This document shows, piece by piece, positions 1 through 6,651 of a DNA stretch of 11,080 bases. Below the pieces are notes generated by a model. That model saw only the letters and a program-made list of their open reading frames with translations. It had not been told where the DNA came from and did not search any database. The DNA lies in NCBI GenBank assembly GCA_903859265.1, contig CAIOLZ010000056.1:1-11080 (forward strand). Reading direction: 5' to 3'. The DNA is from an uncultured beta proteobacterium (GTDB taxonomy: Bacteria; Pseudomonadota; Gammaproteobacteria; Burkholderiales; Burkholderiaceae_C). Position numbers and translations under genes: made by a program. Position 1 is the first letter of the stretch. Each line of letters starts with the position of its first letter.

Positions 1-474
1 ATGGGCCTGGCCAGTTCCGGTGCGACGTTTGGCAGTGGTTACGCCCATACCAGGGCGCTGCTGGAAAATCAGGGCGAAAACTTTTACCTTTTCGTACCGT
101 TCAAGTTCATTGCCACCTGGTTAACCACTTGGTCAGGGGTGCCCGGGGGAATTTTCGCTCCGTCTCTCGCTATAGGGGCTGCAGTGGGTCGTGATATTGC
201 GCAAATCACCGCATACGTCAACGCCCCCACTTTAATCGCCTTGGGCATGGCAGGATTTCTTGCCGCCGTAACGCAGGCGCCACTGACTTCTTTCATCATC
301 GTGATGGAAATGGTTGATGGTCACGCACTCGTTCTGAGCTTGATGACCTGCGCTTTGGTTTCCAGCGGCGTATCCCGTCTGATCAGCGCTCCGCTCTACG
401 CGAGCCTGGAACAGTTGCAACTGATGCGCTTGCCCGGTTTTACGCCCCCAAAAAAGGGCCCCGAAGGGCCCTGA
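1..474 (+). CDS. ClC-family chloride channel/antiporter, C-terminal part (5' truncated by window)
   Basis: C-terminal 157 residues of an inner-membrane ClC protein, which moves chloride, in many bacteria in exchange for protons. The visible part carries the conserved GxFxP anion-binding motif as GIFAP (residues 50-54 of the visible part). It also has a PLY motif whose Tyr (133) matches the chloride-coordinating tyrosine near the end of bacterial ClC proteins. Hydrophobic helices cover roughly 30-130. No CBS domain follows, so this is the short bacterial form. The gene is cut by the window edge: the ATG at base 1 is probably internal, because ClC proteins are usually more than 400 residues. 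The last residues (KKGPEGP) are encoded by a hairpin that acts as terminator for the convergent pal gene. The ClC family call is firm; the exact transport mode is not shown. Confidence 0.88.
   Translation: MGLASSGATFGSGYAHTRALLENQGENFYLFVPFKFIATWLTTWSGVPGGIFAPSLAIGAAVGRDIAQITAYVNAPTLIALGMAGFLAAVTQAPLTSFIIVMEMVDGHALVLSLMTCALVSSGVSRLISAPLYASLEQLQLMRLPGFTPPKKGPEGP
450..471 (-). terminator. Rho-independent terminator of the pal-like gene, inside the ClC 3' end
   Basis: Read on the minus strand this is GGGCCC, a TTCG loop, GGGCCC, then six T. That is a 6-bp all-G/C stem, the very stable UUCG tetraloop and a U tract, a textbook intrinsic terminator. It starts about 40 bases after the pal stop codon. 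On the plus strand no U tract follows the stem directly, so it should work mainly for the minus-strand gene. The element is entirely coding in the ClC frame and ends just before the ClC stop codon. Confidence 0.85.
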
Positions 475-512
475 AACATCAACTCACTTTTTTCCAACTC
501 ACTATCGCATTC

Positions 513-1061
513 TTACTTGCCGGGGTATTCCAGATCCACGCGGCGATTTTGTGCCCATGCAGCCTCATCATGACCAAGCGCCTTGGGTTTTTCACGGCCA
601 AAACTGATGGCTTCCATTTGAGAATCCTTGACGCCATAAATTTTGAGAGCTTTCACGACGGCATCGGCGCGCTTCTGGCCCAGTGCCAGGTTGTATTCGG
701 CACTTCCACGTTCGTCTGCATTGCCCTGAACACGAATGCTCACCTTCGGGTTGGCGACCAAAAACTTTCCATGGAGTTCCAAAATCTTCGCAAACTCGGG
801 CTTGACTGCAAAGTTGTCGTAGTCAAAGTACACACTGCGTTGCATCGAAATGGCACTCTTGGGATCCAGGTAGGCAGGCATGTCAGCCTTGGGAGCCATC
901 ACGGGGGTGGCCTGCATCGGCGCGGGAGATGCGGGTGCTGGCGCTGGTGCCGGGGCCGGCTGCGCTTTGGGTGGAGTCGGCGTAGCGGGTGGAGTACTGC
1001 TGCAAGCCGCTAACAAAACAACACTGCCAACAAAAAAAGGCCAACTGCGTACGTAGTTCAA
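513..1061 (-). CDS. pal: Pal-like OmpA-family outer-membrane lipoprotein (peptidoglycan-associated)
   Basis: 182-residue lipoprotein. The N-terminus has a short basic/hydrophobic signal ending in the lipobox LAAC (Cys20). Ser at position 21 does not give an inner-membrane retention signal, so outer-membrane sorting is expected. A Pro/Ala-rich linker (about 24-55) leads to an OmpA-type peptidoglycan-binding domain (about 75-180). That domain has the NADERGSAEYN motif, with Asp116 and Arg131 at the positions that bind diaminopimelate, and ends in NRRVDLEY. In the family Pal tethers the outer membrane to peptidoglycan and works with TolB. Here it is not beside tolB: the upstream neighbour is a divergent Skp-like gene and the downstream one a convergent ClC gene. 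It may therefore be a stand-alone pal or a second Pal paralogue. The start is TTG, chosen because GGAG lies 7 bases upstream and the next in-frame Met (49) would remove the signal peptide. Confidence 0.88.
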   Translation of the reverse strand: MNYVRSWPFFVGSVVLLAACSSTPPATPTPPKAQPAPAPAPAPASPAPMQATPVMAPKADMPAYLDPKSAISMQRSVYFDYDNFAVKPEFAKILELHGKFLVANPKVSIRVQGNADERGSAEYNLALGQKRADAVVKALKIYGVKDSQMEAISFGREKPKALGHDEAAWAQNRRVDLEYPGK

Positions 1062-1068
1062 GGTAGAT

Positions 1069-1072
1069 CTCC
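1069..1072 (-). promoter_or_regulatory. Shine-Dalgarno GGAG that fixes the TTG start of pal
   Basis: On the minus strand CTGGAG precedes TTG with a 7-base spacer. This supports the TTG at 1059-1061 as the true start, the only start in this frame that keeps the lipoprotein signal sequence. Confidence 0.65.
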
Positions 1073-1081
1073 AGAAATGAT

Positions 1082-1156
1082 GCGATCGATCGCGTTTAAA
1101 AAATATAGGCTGCTGCCGGAAGGCATATAATACATTTGCTGAAATGTAATGTACAT
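1082..1156. promoter_or_regulatory. Palindrome-rich divergent regulatory region between pal and the Skp-like gene
   Basis: Seen directly: a perfect 12-bp palindrome GCGATCGATCGC (1082-1093) in the pal leader; TATAAT at 1126-1131 on the plus strand; then TACATTT-GCTG-AAATGTA (1131-1148, 7-bp arms); then ATGTACAT (1149-1156), a perfect 8-bp palindrome. The 18-base inverted repeat touches the TATAAT, an arrangement typical of an operator over a promoter. No good -35 hexamer was found at the usual distance from TATAAT, so which gene it serves is open. A weaker alternative for the Skp-like gene is TGTACA (1150-1155), 17 bases, TAAAAC (1173-1178). The binding regulator is unknown. Confidence 0.35.
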
Positions 1157-1254
1157 CAAAATAGCCATCGTGTAAAACTACACTTCAGTCAACTCGTAGT
1201 GACGGCAGACTCCTGCCAATACATGTGCGGACGTGCGAGTTCCGAAAGTAATCC

Positions 1255-1752
1255 ATGAAAAAGTATGTTGCCCTGGCACTTTTCCTGATTGGCACCGCTG
1301 TTGCCGCTGAATCGACGAAAGTCGGCACCGTCTTCCCTGAACAGGTATTCAAGGAATCGAAGTACGCGCAACTTGCCAGCAAGAAACTCAATGACGAATT
1401 TTCGCAGCGGCGCAGTGCCATCGAATCACAGATTGCGACAATCAAGCAAAAGGCGTCCAATCTTGAGCGCGATGGTCCCACCCTCAACGAGCAGCAAATG
1501 TTGGAGCGGCAAGCGGAAATTTCCGACCTTGATCGTTCAATACAAAAAAGCCAACGTGAATTTCAGGCGGATTTGGAAAGTCGCAGGCGAACTGAAATTC
1601 AGGGAGTGCTTGATCGTATTGACAAGATCGTCAAACGCATTGCCGAAGAAGAACACTACGACTTCATCCTGCAAAACGCGGTGTACGCCACGCAAGCGAT
1701 TGATCTGACAAAGCAAGTTATCGTTGAAATTGACAAAGAGAACCCACAGTAG
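1255..1752 (+). CDS. OmpH/Skp-family periplasmic chaperone-like protein
   Basis: 165-residue exported protein. A signal peptide (MKKYVALALFLIGTAVAA, likely cut after Ala18) is followed by a charged, helical, coiled-coil-prone stretch (about 40-132). The end, YDFILQNAVYATQAIDLTKQV, is typical of OmpH/Skp proteins. Family members are trimeric periplasmic chaperones that hold unfolded outer-membrane proteins on their way to the BAM complex. In most proteobacteria skp sits between bamA and lpxD. Here those neighbours are absent and the gene stands alone, divergent from the Pal-like gene, so it may be a paralogue. The Shine-Dalgarno is weak (GAAAG about 7 bases upstream); the ATG is chosen because the signal peptide starts there. 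A small hairpin (GGCAG/CTGCC, 1204-1217) lies in the presumed leader. No clear terminator follows. Confidence 0.75.
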   Translation: MKKYVALALFLIGTAVAAESTKVGTVFPEQVFKESKYAQLASKKLNDEFSQRRSAIESQIATIKQKASNLERDGPTLNEQQMLERQAEISDLDRSIQKSQREFQADLESRRRTEIQGVLDRIDKIVKRIAEEEHYDFILQNAVYATQAIDLTKQVIVEIDKENPQ

Positions 1753-1858
1753 GGCCAAAGGCCAATAGTGCAGTTCGCTACGGAGCCACATTAATTCCTG
1801 TACGAACCCGCTTTGTATGACGCAGTGGACAGATGCAACCCGTTAGTGTGGCTATGAT

Positions 1859-1866
1859 GCCGATAA
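1859..1866 (+). promoter_or_regulatory. Sigma-28 (FliA) -10 element upstream of the chemoreceptor gene
   Basis: GCCGATAA matches the FliA -10 consensus at all eight positions and ends 30 bases before the MCP start codon. Flagellar and chemotaxis genes are commonly FliA-controlled. A good match to the -35 part (TAAA or TCAAG type) was not found at the expected distance, so the promoter is partial. A 6-bp hairpin (CGATTT/AAATCG, 1867-1882) directly follows it in the presumed leader. Confidence 0.55.
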
Positions 1867-1896
1867 CGATTTTTTCAAATCGGGGCGCACTAATTC

Positions 1897-3639
1897 ATGT
1901 CCAACATCAAATTCACCTATAAGTTTGCGCTCGTATTTTTGGTGCTGGCGCTTGCCACCGTCATTGCCGGTGGTTTCGGGCTGTTGCAGCTATCCAAAAT
2001 CAACGCGTTCTCCGAAGATTTTTCCAGCAAGTGGCTACCGGGTATCACGGATGTGAATGCCATCCTGGCGGATGTCAACACCATGCGTCGCGCCGAGATT
2101 CAACACACGCTGACGGAACTCAATGAAGAAAAGTTGCCGGAAGAAGACACCATCAACGCCGCCAAACTGAAAATATCGGAAGCGGCCAACAAATACAAAA
2201 CCATCATTCAAGCGGACAATGATGATGGAAAATTTGACGAGTTTCAGAAAGTTTTGACGCGGTACTATGCGGCTGACAAGACCCTGCTGGACCTGTCCAA
2301 CAAGCTCCCCCCGGACCCTATTTCGACTGGTGCATTCCTGAACGGTGAGTCCCAATCGGCATTGCGCGCCCTACTCAAGGCGCTTGACGCCATGGTGGTT
2401 CACAGCAACAGCCAGGCCGATGTCGCAACTGTGAGTGCCAAGAGTAGTTATGAAGCGGCACGTTTGGGGCTTATCACCGTTGTAGTCGTCACATGCCTTG
2501 CCGCCATCGTTTTAGGCATATGGATTACCCGACTCATTACGAAGCCTTTGGCGTTTGCCGTCAACGCCGCCCAGGGTTATTCCAAGGGGGACCTGAGCCT
2601 TGCACTCGAGGTTCACGGCACTGATGAGTTATCGCTTTTGCTGCACGCGATGGAAGACATGCGCAAAAGTCTGGCCCGCGTGGTGTCGAGCACCAGAAAT
2701 AACTCGGTACTCGTAGCCAATGCCAGTGCCGAAATCGCACACGGCAACAAGGATTTGTCGGCCCGCACGGAAAGTCAGGCCAGCGCGCTCGAAGAGACGG
2801 CTGCTTCGATGGAGGAACTCAGCTCGCAAGTCAAGCACAACGCTGAAAATGCCCATCAGGCCAATCAACTGGCGTCTAACGCATCCATCACCGCCGTGCG
2901 GGGCGGTGAGGTTGTGGGGCGTGTGGTGGACACCATGAAAGAAATCAACGTGTCTTCGGGAAAGATTTCCGAGATCATCAGCGTGATCGATGGCATCGCA
3001 TTTCAAACCAATATTCTGGCGCTCAATGCGGCGGTGGAGGCTGCGCGAGCCGGCGAACAGGGACGCGGTTTTGCAGTCGTGGCGTCGGAAGTCCGTTCTC
3101 TGGCGGGGCGCAGCGCGGATGCCGCCAAGGAAATCAAAAACCTGATTAATGCCAGTGTCGAGAAAGTGAAACATGGGACAGCGCTGGTGGATGAGGCGGG
3201 TTCCACGATGACCGAGGTTGTAGGAGCCATTCGCCATGTCAGTGCCATGGTGGGCGAAATCAGCGCGGCAAGCAGTCAGCAGGCGGCTGGCGTGGCGCAG
3301 ATTGGCGAAGCGGTGAGTCAGATGGATCAGGTTACCCAGCAAAATGCCGCGCTGGTCGAGCAAATGGCCGCTGCAGCCAGCAGCCTGCGGTCGCAGGCCA
3401 ATGCGCTCGTCGAGACCGTCGAGACCTTCAAACTGGATGGCAACGAGCCTGCGGCTCGAGGCCAACTGGCTTCAAACCTCCCCAAGATCACGCTGCACGA
3501 GGATCATGGGCGGCGCATCGCTACCACGGCCCGGACACAGCCAAAGCCAGTTGCTGCCAGACCTGCGGCACTGCCGCGGCCGGTCACGCCTGCCAAAACA
3601 GTGAGCCTTAAAAAGGACGATGACTGGGAAACGTTTTAA
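1897..3639 (+). CDS. Methyl-accepting chemotaxis protein (4HB-type sensor, CheR-tether tail)
   Basis: 580-residue transmembrane chemoreceptor. Order: TM1 (about 9-30); a periplasmic helical sensor of about 155 residues, probably a four-helix bundle; TM2 (about 190-208); HAMP linker (about 209-262); then a long cytoplasmic signalling coiled coil. The highly conserved tip, IDGIAFQTNILALNAAVEAA, is near 365-385 and binds CheW/CheA. Glu/Gln/Ala-rich helices flanking the tip (for example ALEETAASMEELSSQ) are the usual methylation regions. The protein ends in DWETF after a Pro/Ala-rich flexible linker. This matches the NWETF-type pentapeptide that docks CheR and CheB in high-abundance receptors. 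The ligand cannot be read from the sequence. The gene appears to be transcribed alone from a FliA promoter. GGGG (1882-1885) is a somewhat distant ribosome binding site. Confidence 0.95.
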   Translation: MSNIKFTYKFALVFLVLALATVIAGGFGLLQLSKINAFSEDFSSKWLPGITDVNAILADVNTMRRAEIQHTLTELNEEKLPEEDTINAAKLKISEAANKYKTIIQADNDDGKFDEFQKVLTRYYAADKTLLDLSNKLPPDPISTGAFLNGESQSALRALLKALDAMVVHSNSQADVATVSAKSSYEAARLGLITVVVVTCLAAIVLGIWITRLITKPLAFAVNAAQGYSKGDLSLALEVHGTDELSLLLHAMEDMRKSLARVVSSTRNNSVLVANASAEIAHGNKDLSARTESQASALEETAASMEELSSQVKHNAENAHQANQLASNASITAVRGGEVVGRVVDTMKEINVSSGKISEIISVIDGIAFQTNILALNAAVEAARAGEQGRGFAVVASEVRSLAGRSADAAKEIKNLINASVEKVKHGTALVDEAGSTMTEVVGAIRHVSAMVGEISAASSQQAAGVAQIGEAVSQMDQVTQQNAALVEQMAAAASSLRSQANALVETVETFKLDGNEPAARGQLASNLPKITLHEDHGRRIATTARTQPKPVAARPAALPRPVTPAKTVSLKKDDDWETF

Positions 3640-3681
3640 TACGATTTCCTGAAGCCAGGCCCGCTGGGCTATGCTCCCTGT

Positions 3682-4893
3682 ATGCCTTCGAGTGATTTCT
3701 CCGCCCTGCTTTCCAATCGTCCTTACGTCAGATACTGGTTCACCCGGGTTAGCAGTGTTACGGCCAGCCAGATGCTCATGGTTGCAATTGCGTGGCATAT
3801 GTACGACCTTACGTCGAGCGCATGGGACCTCGGGCTGGTCGGTCTGTTTCAGTTTCTGCCTGCACTGGTTCTGACTTTGCCGGCGGGCCACGTCGCGGAC
3901 CGGCACCACAGGGGGCGGATATTGACACTGTGCCTGGTACTGCAATTCGCCATTGCGTTGTTGCTGATGGCCGCCAGTCACTGGAACTTTGCAACGCGTG
4001 AACTGATACTCGGCATCTCGGTCATGTTGGGGGTGGCCCGGGCGTTCCAGATGCCGGCGCAGCAGTCTCTCATCCCGCTGCTGGTGCCCCAAAGCATGCT
4101 GCAACGCGCCATCGCCATGGGCGCCAGCGGAATGCAAATCGCCATTATTTGTGGCCCGGCGCTGGGCGGTCTTTTGTATGTCGGTGGGCCCGCTACGGTC
4201 TATGCAACGGCCGCCGCAACGCTGCTGGCATCCATCGCATTTGCCGTGGGTATCCACTACAAACACACACCAAATGCAATGGCCGCGAGCTGGGAGTCGG
4301 TGCTGGCCGGTCTGAAGTTTGTGTGGCAGCGCAAACTGGTACTCGGTGCCACCACGCTGGACCTGTTTGCCGTGCTGCTAGGCGGTGCCACAGCGCTTTT
4401 GCCCATTTATGCGCGCGACATACTGCAAATCGGTCCGGTGGGTCTGGGACTGCTGCGCGCGGCGCCTGCAGCCGGTGCGTTCCTGGCTTCCATCGCATTG
4501 CTGCGCTGGCCTTTGCGCCGCCACGTCGGGCCCAAACTGTTGGCCGCAGTCGCAGTGTTTGGATTGGCAACGGTCGTGTTCGGGTTGTCGAGAAGTTTTA
4601 CGCTGTCGCTGCTGGCTTTGGTGCTTACCGGCGCGGCCGACAGCATCAGCGTGGTGGTGCGCTCCACCCTTGTTCAGTTGGAGACCCCCAATGAAATGCG
4701 CGGGCGCGTCTCTGCTGTCAACTCCATTTTCATTGGTGCCTCCAACCAGCTCGGCGAATTTGAGTCGGGTGCGACCGCGGCTGCATTCGGGGCCGTGGGC
4801 TCAGTGGTATTTGGCGGTGTCGGCACCCTGCTCATTGCTGCAAGCTGGTTCAAACTGTTTCCGGCACTGGCGCAGCGGGACCGCATGGAATAG
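3682..4893 (+). CDS. MFS transporter, EntS-like MFS_3 family exporter
   Basis: 403-residue inner-membrane protein with about 10-12 hydrophobic helices. The loop after TM2 has the major-facilitator motif GHVADRHHRGRI (69-80), and a late segment NEMRGRVSAVNSIF matches the usual MFS_3 (enterobactin exporter EntS-like) pattern. Such proteins use the proton gradient to export siderophores, drugs or other small molecules; the substrate here is unknown. It starts 42 bases after the chemoreceptor, with no clear Shine-Dalgarno, and is followed by the bchE promoter region. The N-terminus, FSALLSNRPYVRYWFTR, is typical of the family and supports this ATG. It is not a LhaA/PucC-type light-harvesting assembly factor: it lacks their longer, distinctive sequence. 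Its position beside photosynthesis genes is probably only adjacency. Confidence 0.85.
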   Translation: MPSSDFSALLSNRPYVRYWFTRVSSVTASQMLMVAIAWHMYDLTSSAWDLGLVGLFQFLPALVLTLPAGHVADRHHRGRILTLCLVLQFAIALLLMAASHWNFATRELILGISVMLGVARAFQMPAQQSLIPLLVPQSMLQRAIAMGASGMQIAIICGPALGGLLYVGGPATVYATAAATLLASIAFAVGIHYKHTPNAMAASWESVLAGLKFVWQRKLVLGATTLDLFAVLLGGATALLPIYARDILQIGPVGLGLLRAAPAAGAFLASIALLRWPLRRHVGPKLLAAVAVFGLATVVFGLSRSFTLSLLALVLTGAADSISVVVRSTLVQLETPNEMRGRVSAVNSIFIGASNQLGEFESGATAAAFGAVGSVVFGGVGTLLIAASWFKLFPALAQRDRME

Positions 4894-4932
4894 CCCGTGT
4901 GTAACAAAATATTGACGCAATTGCATGTCAGA

Positions 4933-4946
4933 CTGATTTAGATCAA
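4933..4946 (+). promoter_or_regulatory. FNR/Anr box upstream of bchE
   Basis: CTGAT-TTAG-ATCAA matches the FNR consensus TTGAT-N4-ATCAA at 9 of 10 positions. Its centre is about 78 bases before the bchE ATG. A possible -10 (TATTTA at 4964-4969 or TTACAT at 4967-4972) would put the transcription start near 4976-4980, so the box would sit close to -40, the usual place for class II activation by FNR. This fits an oxygen-independent cyclase needed only without oxygen. From memory, FNR-type control of bchE has been described in Rubrivivax. A 13-base hairpin (CTGGA-TAG-TCCAG, 4980-4992) lies in the expected 5' leader. Confidence 0.7.
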
Positions 4947-5004
4947 CACCCGGCTGGGTGCGCTATTTACATTGGCTGCCTGGATAGTCCAGACAAAAAA
5001 AGCC

Positions 5005-5012
5005 AAGAGGAG
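5005..5012 (+). promoter_or_regulatory. Strong Shine-Dalgarno of bchE, fixing the ATG start
   Basis: AAGAGGAG lies 5 bases before the ATG at 5018. An in-frame GTG at 5012 overlaps this site and cannot be the start, so the protein begins MRIVFIHPN. Confidence 0.8.
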
Positions 5013-5017
5013 TGAAT

Positions 5018-6646
5018 ATGCGCATCGTATTTATCCATCCGAACTACCACTCTGGTGGTGCAGAAATAGCGGGCAACTGGCCCCCCGCGTGGGTTGCCTA
5101 TCTGACGGGTTACCTGAAGGCGGGTGGTTACACCGATGTCGTGTTCCTGGACGCCATGACCAACCATTTGTCGGACGAACAGTTGCGCGAGCGACTGGTC
5201 GAATTGCAACCGGATGTGGTGGGCTGCACGGCCATCACGCCGTCCATATACAAGGCCGAACAGGTACTCGAACTGTGCAAGCAGATCAACCCGCGCATCA
5301 TCACTGTGCTGGGGGGTATTCATGCCACGTTCATGTACGCGCAAGTCTTGAGCGAGTCACCCTGGATCGACGTCATCGTGCGGGGCGAGGGTGAAGAGGT
5401 ATTCCTCAAACTCATCCAGGCGATTGACCACGGCGAGTGGCCTGCACAGCGCGAAACTATTGCCGGCATTGCCTATCTCGCCGATGGCAAGGTCGTGGCC
5501 AATGCGGCAGCGCCCACCATCAAGGACCTCGACACCATTGCGCCGGACTGGAGCATTCTGGAGTGGGATAAATACATCTATATCCCGATGAACCGGCGCG
5601 TGGCGATACCCAATTTTGCACGCGGCTGTCCGTTTACCTGCAGCTTTTGCAGCCAGTGGAAGTTCTGGCGCGACTACCGCATTCGTGATCCGAAAAAAGT
5701 CGTGGACGAGATCGAAGGGCTGGTGCGCAACCACCAGGTCGGTTTTTTCATACTGGCCGACGAAGAACCCACCATCCATCGCAAAAAATTCATTGCCTTT
5801 TGCGAGGAACTGATCGAGCGCAATCTTCCAGTCTATTGGGGTATCAATACCCGGGTGACCGACATCCTGCGCGACGAAAAATTGCTGCCACTTTTCCGCA
5901 GGGCCGGTCTGGTACACGTCAGCCTGGGCACCGAGGCCGCGGCACAGCTCAAGCTAGACCGTTTCAACAAGGAAACCACGATCGCACAAAACAAAAAGGC
6001 GATTCAGCTGCTGAGGGACGCGGGCATCGTGACCGAGGCCCAGTTCATTGTCGGCCTGGAAAACGAGACTGCTGAAACCCTGGAAGAAACGTACCAGATG
6101 GCGCGCGACTGGAATCCGGACATGGCCAACTGGGCCATGTACACACCATGGCCGTTTAGCGACTTGTTCCAGGAGCTGGGTGACAAAGTCGAAGTATTCG
6201 ATTACGAAAAATACAACTTCGTCACGCCCATCATGAAGCCTGACGCGATGGACCGCGCCGAGTTGCTCGACCGGGTGATGAACAACTATCGGCGCTTCTT
6301 CATGAACAAGACCTTCTTCCAGTACCCGTGGGAGAAAGACAAGTTCAGGCGCGGCTATCTCATGGGTTGCCTGAAGGCTTTTCTCAAGAGCGGCTTTCAG
6401 CGCACCTTCTACGATCTCGGCCGCGTGGGTTACTGGGGCCCGCAGAGCAAGAAAAAGGTGGACTTCGCTTTTGATGGCAACCGCAAAGGTGCGCAGGCGC
6501 TTGAAATTGCAGCCGGAGATGAGGGCTGGGTAACGATGCACGGTCCCAAGATCGAACACAAGCGGCGTCAGGGCGAAATCAATGCTGCCATGGCCTGTGG
6601 CGGGGGCAACGAGCAACTCGCAGCGTCCACTGCCGACACGGTGTAG
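5018..6646 (+). CDS. bchE: Anaerobic Mg-protoporphyrin IX monomethyl ester cyclase (BchE)
   Basis: 542-residue radical-SAM enzyme that forms the isocyclic (E) ring of bacteriochlorophyll, turning Mg-protoporphyrin IX monomethyl ester into protochlorophyllide with oxygen from water; it works only without oxygen. An N-terminal cobalamin-binding-type domain (about 1-130, with WPPAWVAYLTGYLKAGGY and LGGIHATF) precedes the radical-SAM core. The core has the CX3CX2C cluster ligands in RGCPFTCSFC (Cys204, Cys208, Cys211), followed by LADEEPTIHRKKF. A BchE-type C-terminal region completes the protein, and the length is normal for the family. It is first in a bchE-bchJ unit, 124 bases after the MFS gene, with its own FNR box and strong ribosome site. 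The aerobic counterpart acsF is not in this window. P-methylase-like B12 radical-SAM proteins are related, but the pairing with bchJ makes BchE the clear choice. Confidence 0.95.
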   Translation: MRIVFIHPNYHSGGAEIAGNWPPAWVAYLTGYLKAGGYTDVVFLDAMTNHLSDEQLRERLVELQPDVVGCTAITPSIYKAEQVLELCKQINPRIITVLGGIHATFMYAQVLSESPWIDVIVRGEGEEVFLKLIQAIDHGEWPAQRETIAGIAYLADGKVVANAAAPTIKDLDTIAPDWSILEWDKYIYIPMNRRVAIPNFARGCPFTCSFCSQWKFWRDYRIRDPKKVVDEIEGLVRNHQVGFFILADEEPTIHRKKFIAFCEELIERNLPVYWGINTRVTDILRDEKLLPLFRRAGLVHVSLGTEAAAQLKLDRFNKETTIAQNKKAIQLLRDAGIVTEAQFIVGLENETAETLEETYQMARDWNPDMANWAMYTPWPFSDLFQELGDKVEVFDYEKYNFVTPIMKPDAMDRAELLDRVMNNYRRFFMNKTFFQYPWEKDKFRRGYLMGCLKAFLKSGFQRTFYDLGRVGYWGPQSKKKVDFAFDGNRKGAQALEIAAGDEGWVTMHGPKIEHKRRQGEINAAMACGGGNEQLAASTADTV

Positions 6647-6651
6647 CGGCC

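Noticed and set aside
1..3. ATG at base 1 as the true start of the ClC gene
   Set aside because: ClC proteins are far longer than 157 residues, and the sequence begins in the middle of the fold; the window edge cuts the gene.
1753..1764. GGCC-AAA-GGCC hairpin after the Skp-like gene as a terminator
   Set aside because: The stem is only 4 bp and no T tract follows.
2629..3465. Long minus-strand open frame (278 codons) opposite the chemoreceptor
   Set aside because: It lies fully inside the chemoreceptor gene, whose protein has clear family motifs, and its translation resembles no known family. It is a shadow of the codon use of the real gene.
3472..4266. 264-codon minus-strand open frame across the chemoreceptor/MFS junction
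   Set aside because: It is antisense to two supported genes, and its translation is rich in Arg, Gln and His as expected for a shadow frame.
3682..4893. MFS gene as a LhaA/PucC light-harvesting assembly factor because it adjoins bchE
   Set aside because: Its motifs fit the MFS_3 exporter family and its length is shorter than LhaA/PucC proteins.
4900..4917. PpsR/CrtJ-like TGT-N12-ACA site before bchE
   Set aside because: The second half reads ACG, not ACA, and no second copy lies nearby, so it is too weak to call.
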